7,879 nt of DNA, taken from assembly GCA_905215625.1 (NCBI GenBank), contig CAJMQQ010000082.1, positions 1 through 7,879 on the forward strand. The letters are read 5' to 3'. The notes below the pieces were generated by a model. It saw only the letters and a list, made by a program, of their open reading frames with translations, did not search any database and was not told the origin of the DNA. This document shows, one piece after another, positions 6,944-7,879 of the stretch; position 1 is the first letter of the stretch, and every line of letters starts with the position of its first letter. Source of the stretch: an uncultured bacterium. Its GTDB lineage: Bacteria > Bacillota > Clostridia > Lachnospirales > Lachnospiraceae. Both the position numbers and the translations under genes were made by a program.

Positions 6944-7660
6944 ATGGAATTTTTTCAGGAAAACTGGCTGCCGGTTCTGGTAGCTATATATTTATTAGGA
7001 ATGGTGCTTTACGGACATTACCGGGGGTTTATCCGGCTGGTAGTGTCTTGTACGGCTATGATTATTACTTTACTGGTAGTGCGGCTGGCATTGCCGTATG
7101 TGACAGACTATGCCATGAAAAATACGGCAATTCGGGAAACTATTGGGAACACGATTCTTCAGACCGTTGGAGCGGATGGGGAAGAAGCGCATCCATTGCC
7201 GGATGAACAACGGATGATTATTGAAAATTTGAAGCTTCCAAACAGCGTTAAGGAAACGCTGTTGTCAAATAATAACAGTGAAATATATCAGATTCTGGGG
7301 GTAGAGGCTTTTACGGACTATATCAGCGCGTATTTATCAGAGACGCTTATTAGGGGAGTCTGCTTTATTTTACTGTATGTAGTAGTATCGGCGTTCTTGC
7401 GGACTATGATAAGGTGGCTGAACCTGCTTTCCAGGCTTCCTATTATTCATGGGATGAATCAACTGGCAGGAGCTGTATTGGGAGGCATACAGGGCCTTCT
7501 GTATATCTGGGTGGCGTGTATCATCCTTCCTGCATTTGCCAGCACTACTCCTGGAATTATGGTAATGGAACAGATTGAAAAAAGCACATGGTTGTATACA
7601 CTGTATCAAAACAATTTAATTAGTATGCTTATGATAGGAGTTCTCAAGAGCTTTTTATAA
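6944..7660 (+). CDS. CvpA family integral membrane protein
   Basis: This 238-residue protein resembles the CvpA family, whose E. coli founder is needed for colicin V production and whose general role in envelope homeostasis is poorly defined. Predicted membrane segments are at about 8-24, 31-50, 135-153 and 174-197, with a weaker hydrophobic stretch at the extreme C-terminus (about 222-236). The family-like features are YGHYRGFIRLVVS (23-35) between the first two helices, and RLPIIHGMNQLAGAVLGGIQ (164-183) leading into the fourth. A loop of about 80 polar residues (52-132) makes it longer than the usual 160-180 residues of the family. AGGAAC (6930-6935), inside the end of the HAD gene, is a usable RBS eight bases before the ATG. 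It is the last gene before the terminator. In many Firmicutes cvpA sits beside mutS2, which is not seen here. Confidence 0.82.
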   Translation: MEFFQENWLPVLVAIYLLGMVLYGHYRGFIRLVVSCTAMIITLLVVRLALPYVTDYAMKNTAIRETIGNTILQTVGADGEEAHPLPDEQRMIIENLKLPNSVKETLLSNNNSEIYQILGVEAFTDYISAYLSETLIRGVCFILLYVVVSAFLRTMIRWLNLLSRLPIIHGMNQLAGAVLGGIQGLLYIWVACIILPAFASTTPGIMVMEQIEKSTWLYTLYQNNLISMLMIGVLKSFL

Positions 7661-7717
7661 AAAGCGCCAGTTTGTGAAGGTAAACTATTTTGCAAACTGG
7701 TGCTTTAATTTATACAA
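7661..7717 (+). terminator. Rho-independent terminator, probably bidirectional
   Basis: AAAGCGCCAGTTTG (7661-7674) pairs with CAAACTGGTGCTTT (7693-7706) over 14 bp with one G-U pair and an 18-nt loop. It is followed by the T-rich stretch AATTTAT. The hairpin starts on the base after the CvpA stop codon. On the minus strand the same stem is followed by TTTTTATAAAAAG, a better U tract, so it could also stop transcription coming from the right. It marks the end of the likely operon. Confidence 0.88.
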
Positions 7718-7807
7718 TTAAAACAATAGAAACAAAATCAGGGATACAAGGACGAACAAGCGGCCGCAAAATGTAGTGAAAGCCAGAAAAATAGAGGATA
7801 TATAGTG
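7718..7807. other. Intergenic stretch with no recognisable gene
   Basis: No convincing reading frame with a ribosome binding site, RNA gene or repeat is visible here. The only odd item is an 8-bp GC palindrome, GCGGCCGC (7760-7767), in otherwise A/T-rich DNA. Confidence 0.6.
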
Positions 7808-7808
7808 G

Positions 7809-7875
7809 TTTTAAAAATTGTTTTAAAAAAATGAAAAAAAGTGTTGACTTTTGTGGACAGGGGTGGTATTATAAT
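7809..7875 (+). promoter_or_regulatory. Strong sigma-A promoter with UP-like element, reading out of the window
   Basis: TTGACT (7844-7849) is followed after 17 bp by TATTAT (7867-7872), preceded by TGG (7864-7866), which forms an extended -10. A perfect TATAAT overlaps at 7870-7875 but with a 20-bp spacer. Upstream, TTTTAAAAA (7809-7817) and TTTTAAAAAAA (7821-7831), 12 bp apart, and AAAAAAA (7834-7840) form an A/T block where an UP element would lie. The predicted start is about 7879, so the transcribed gene is outside the window. Promoters of this build often drive rRNA, tRNA or other highly expressed genes, but that is inference. Confidence 0.8.
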
Positions 7876-7879
7876 CCTC

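Noticed and set aside
7760..7767. GCGGCCGC palindrome (a rare-cutter site) in the A/T-rich spacer, suggesting a cloning scar or operator
   Set aside because: It is one eight-base occurrence with no flanking vector-like sequence and no second copy. Chance is a sufficient explanation.
1..7879. Mobile element, CRISPR array, toxin-antitoxin or phage-defence system
   Set aside because: No transposase, integrase, spaced direct repeats or defence-type domains are visible. The gene content is core housekeeping apart from the 737-residue protein.

Overview
The window is a compact, same-strand block of housekeeping genes from a low-to-moderate GC Gram-positive bacterium. The best guess is a clostridial member of the Lachnospiraceae type. 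The evidence is strong AGGAGG-like ribosome binding sites, the dnaX-ybaB-recR cluster, a PFK of the mixed-motif type seen in Clostridia and Actinobacteria, and short gaps between genes. The taxonomic call is inference, because there is no rRNA in the window.

Layout: two overlapping sigma-A-like promoters (16-61) precede a 6-phosphofructokinase gene (122-1198). The replication/recombination trio follows: dnaX (clamp-loader gamma/tau, 1236-2852), a YbaB/EbfC nucleoid-associated protein (2896-3249) and recR (3249-3845, overlapping ybaB by one base). Next comes a 737-residue protein of unknown function (3879-6092), then a Cof-type HAD phosphatase (6109-6939) and a CvpA-like membrane protein (6944-7660). 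Gaps between genes are 43 bp or less, and no internal terminator is seen. A 14-bp hairpin terminator starts right after the last stop codon. The genes could form one long transcript, although internal promoters cannot be excluded. The remaining 173 bp hold no gene, but end in a strong promoter-like element with an A/T-rich UP-like tract. Its transcript would begin at or just past the window edge, so a highly expressed gene, possibly stable RNA, may lie downstream.

How the genes fit together: DnaX, YbaB and RecR are a classic replication and recombinational-repair neighbourhood. PFK (glycolysis), the HAD phosphatase and the CvpA-like protein are housekeeping passengers with no clear mechanistic link to it.

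The most interesting object is the 737-residue protein. It has a TPR-like helical N-terminus, a long acidic Tyr/Glu-rich linker, and a stretch that reads like a CbxX/SpoVK-type AAA+ core whose Walker A and Walker B motifs have both been lost. A second, repetitive acidic insert follows, and then what looks like the AAA+ lid. I interpret it as a pseudo-ATPase scaffold. That is inference from motif-by-motif reading and needs a profile or structure comparison.
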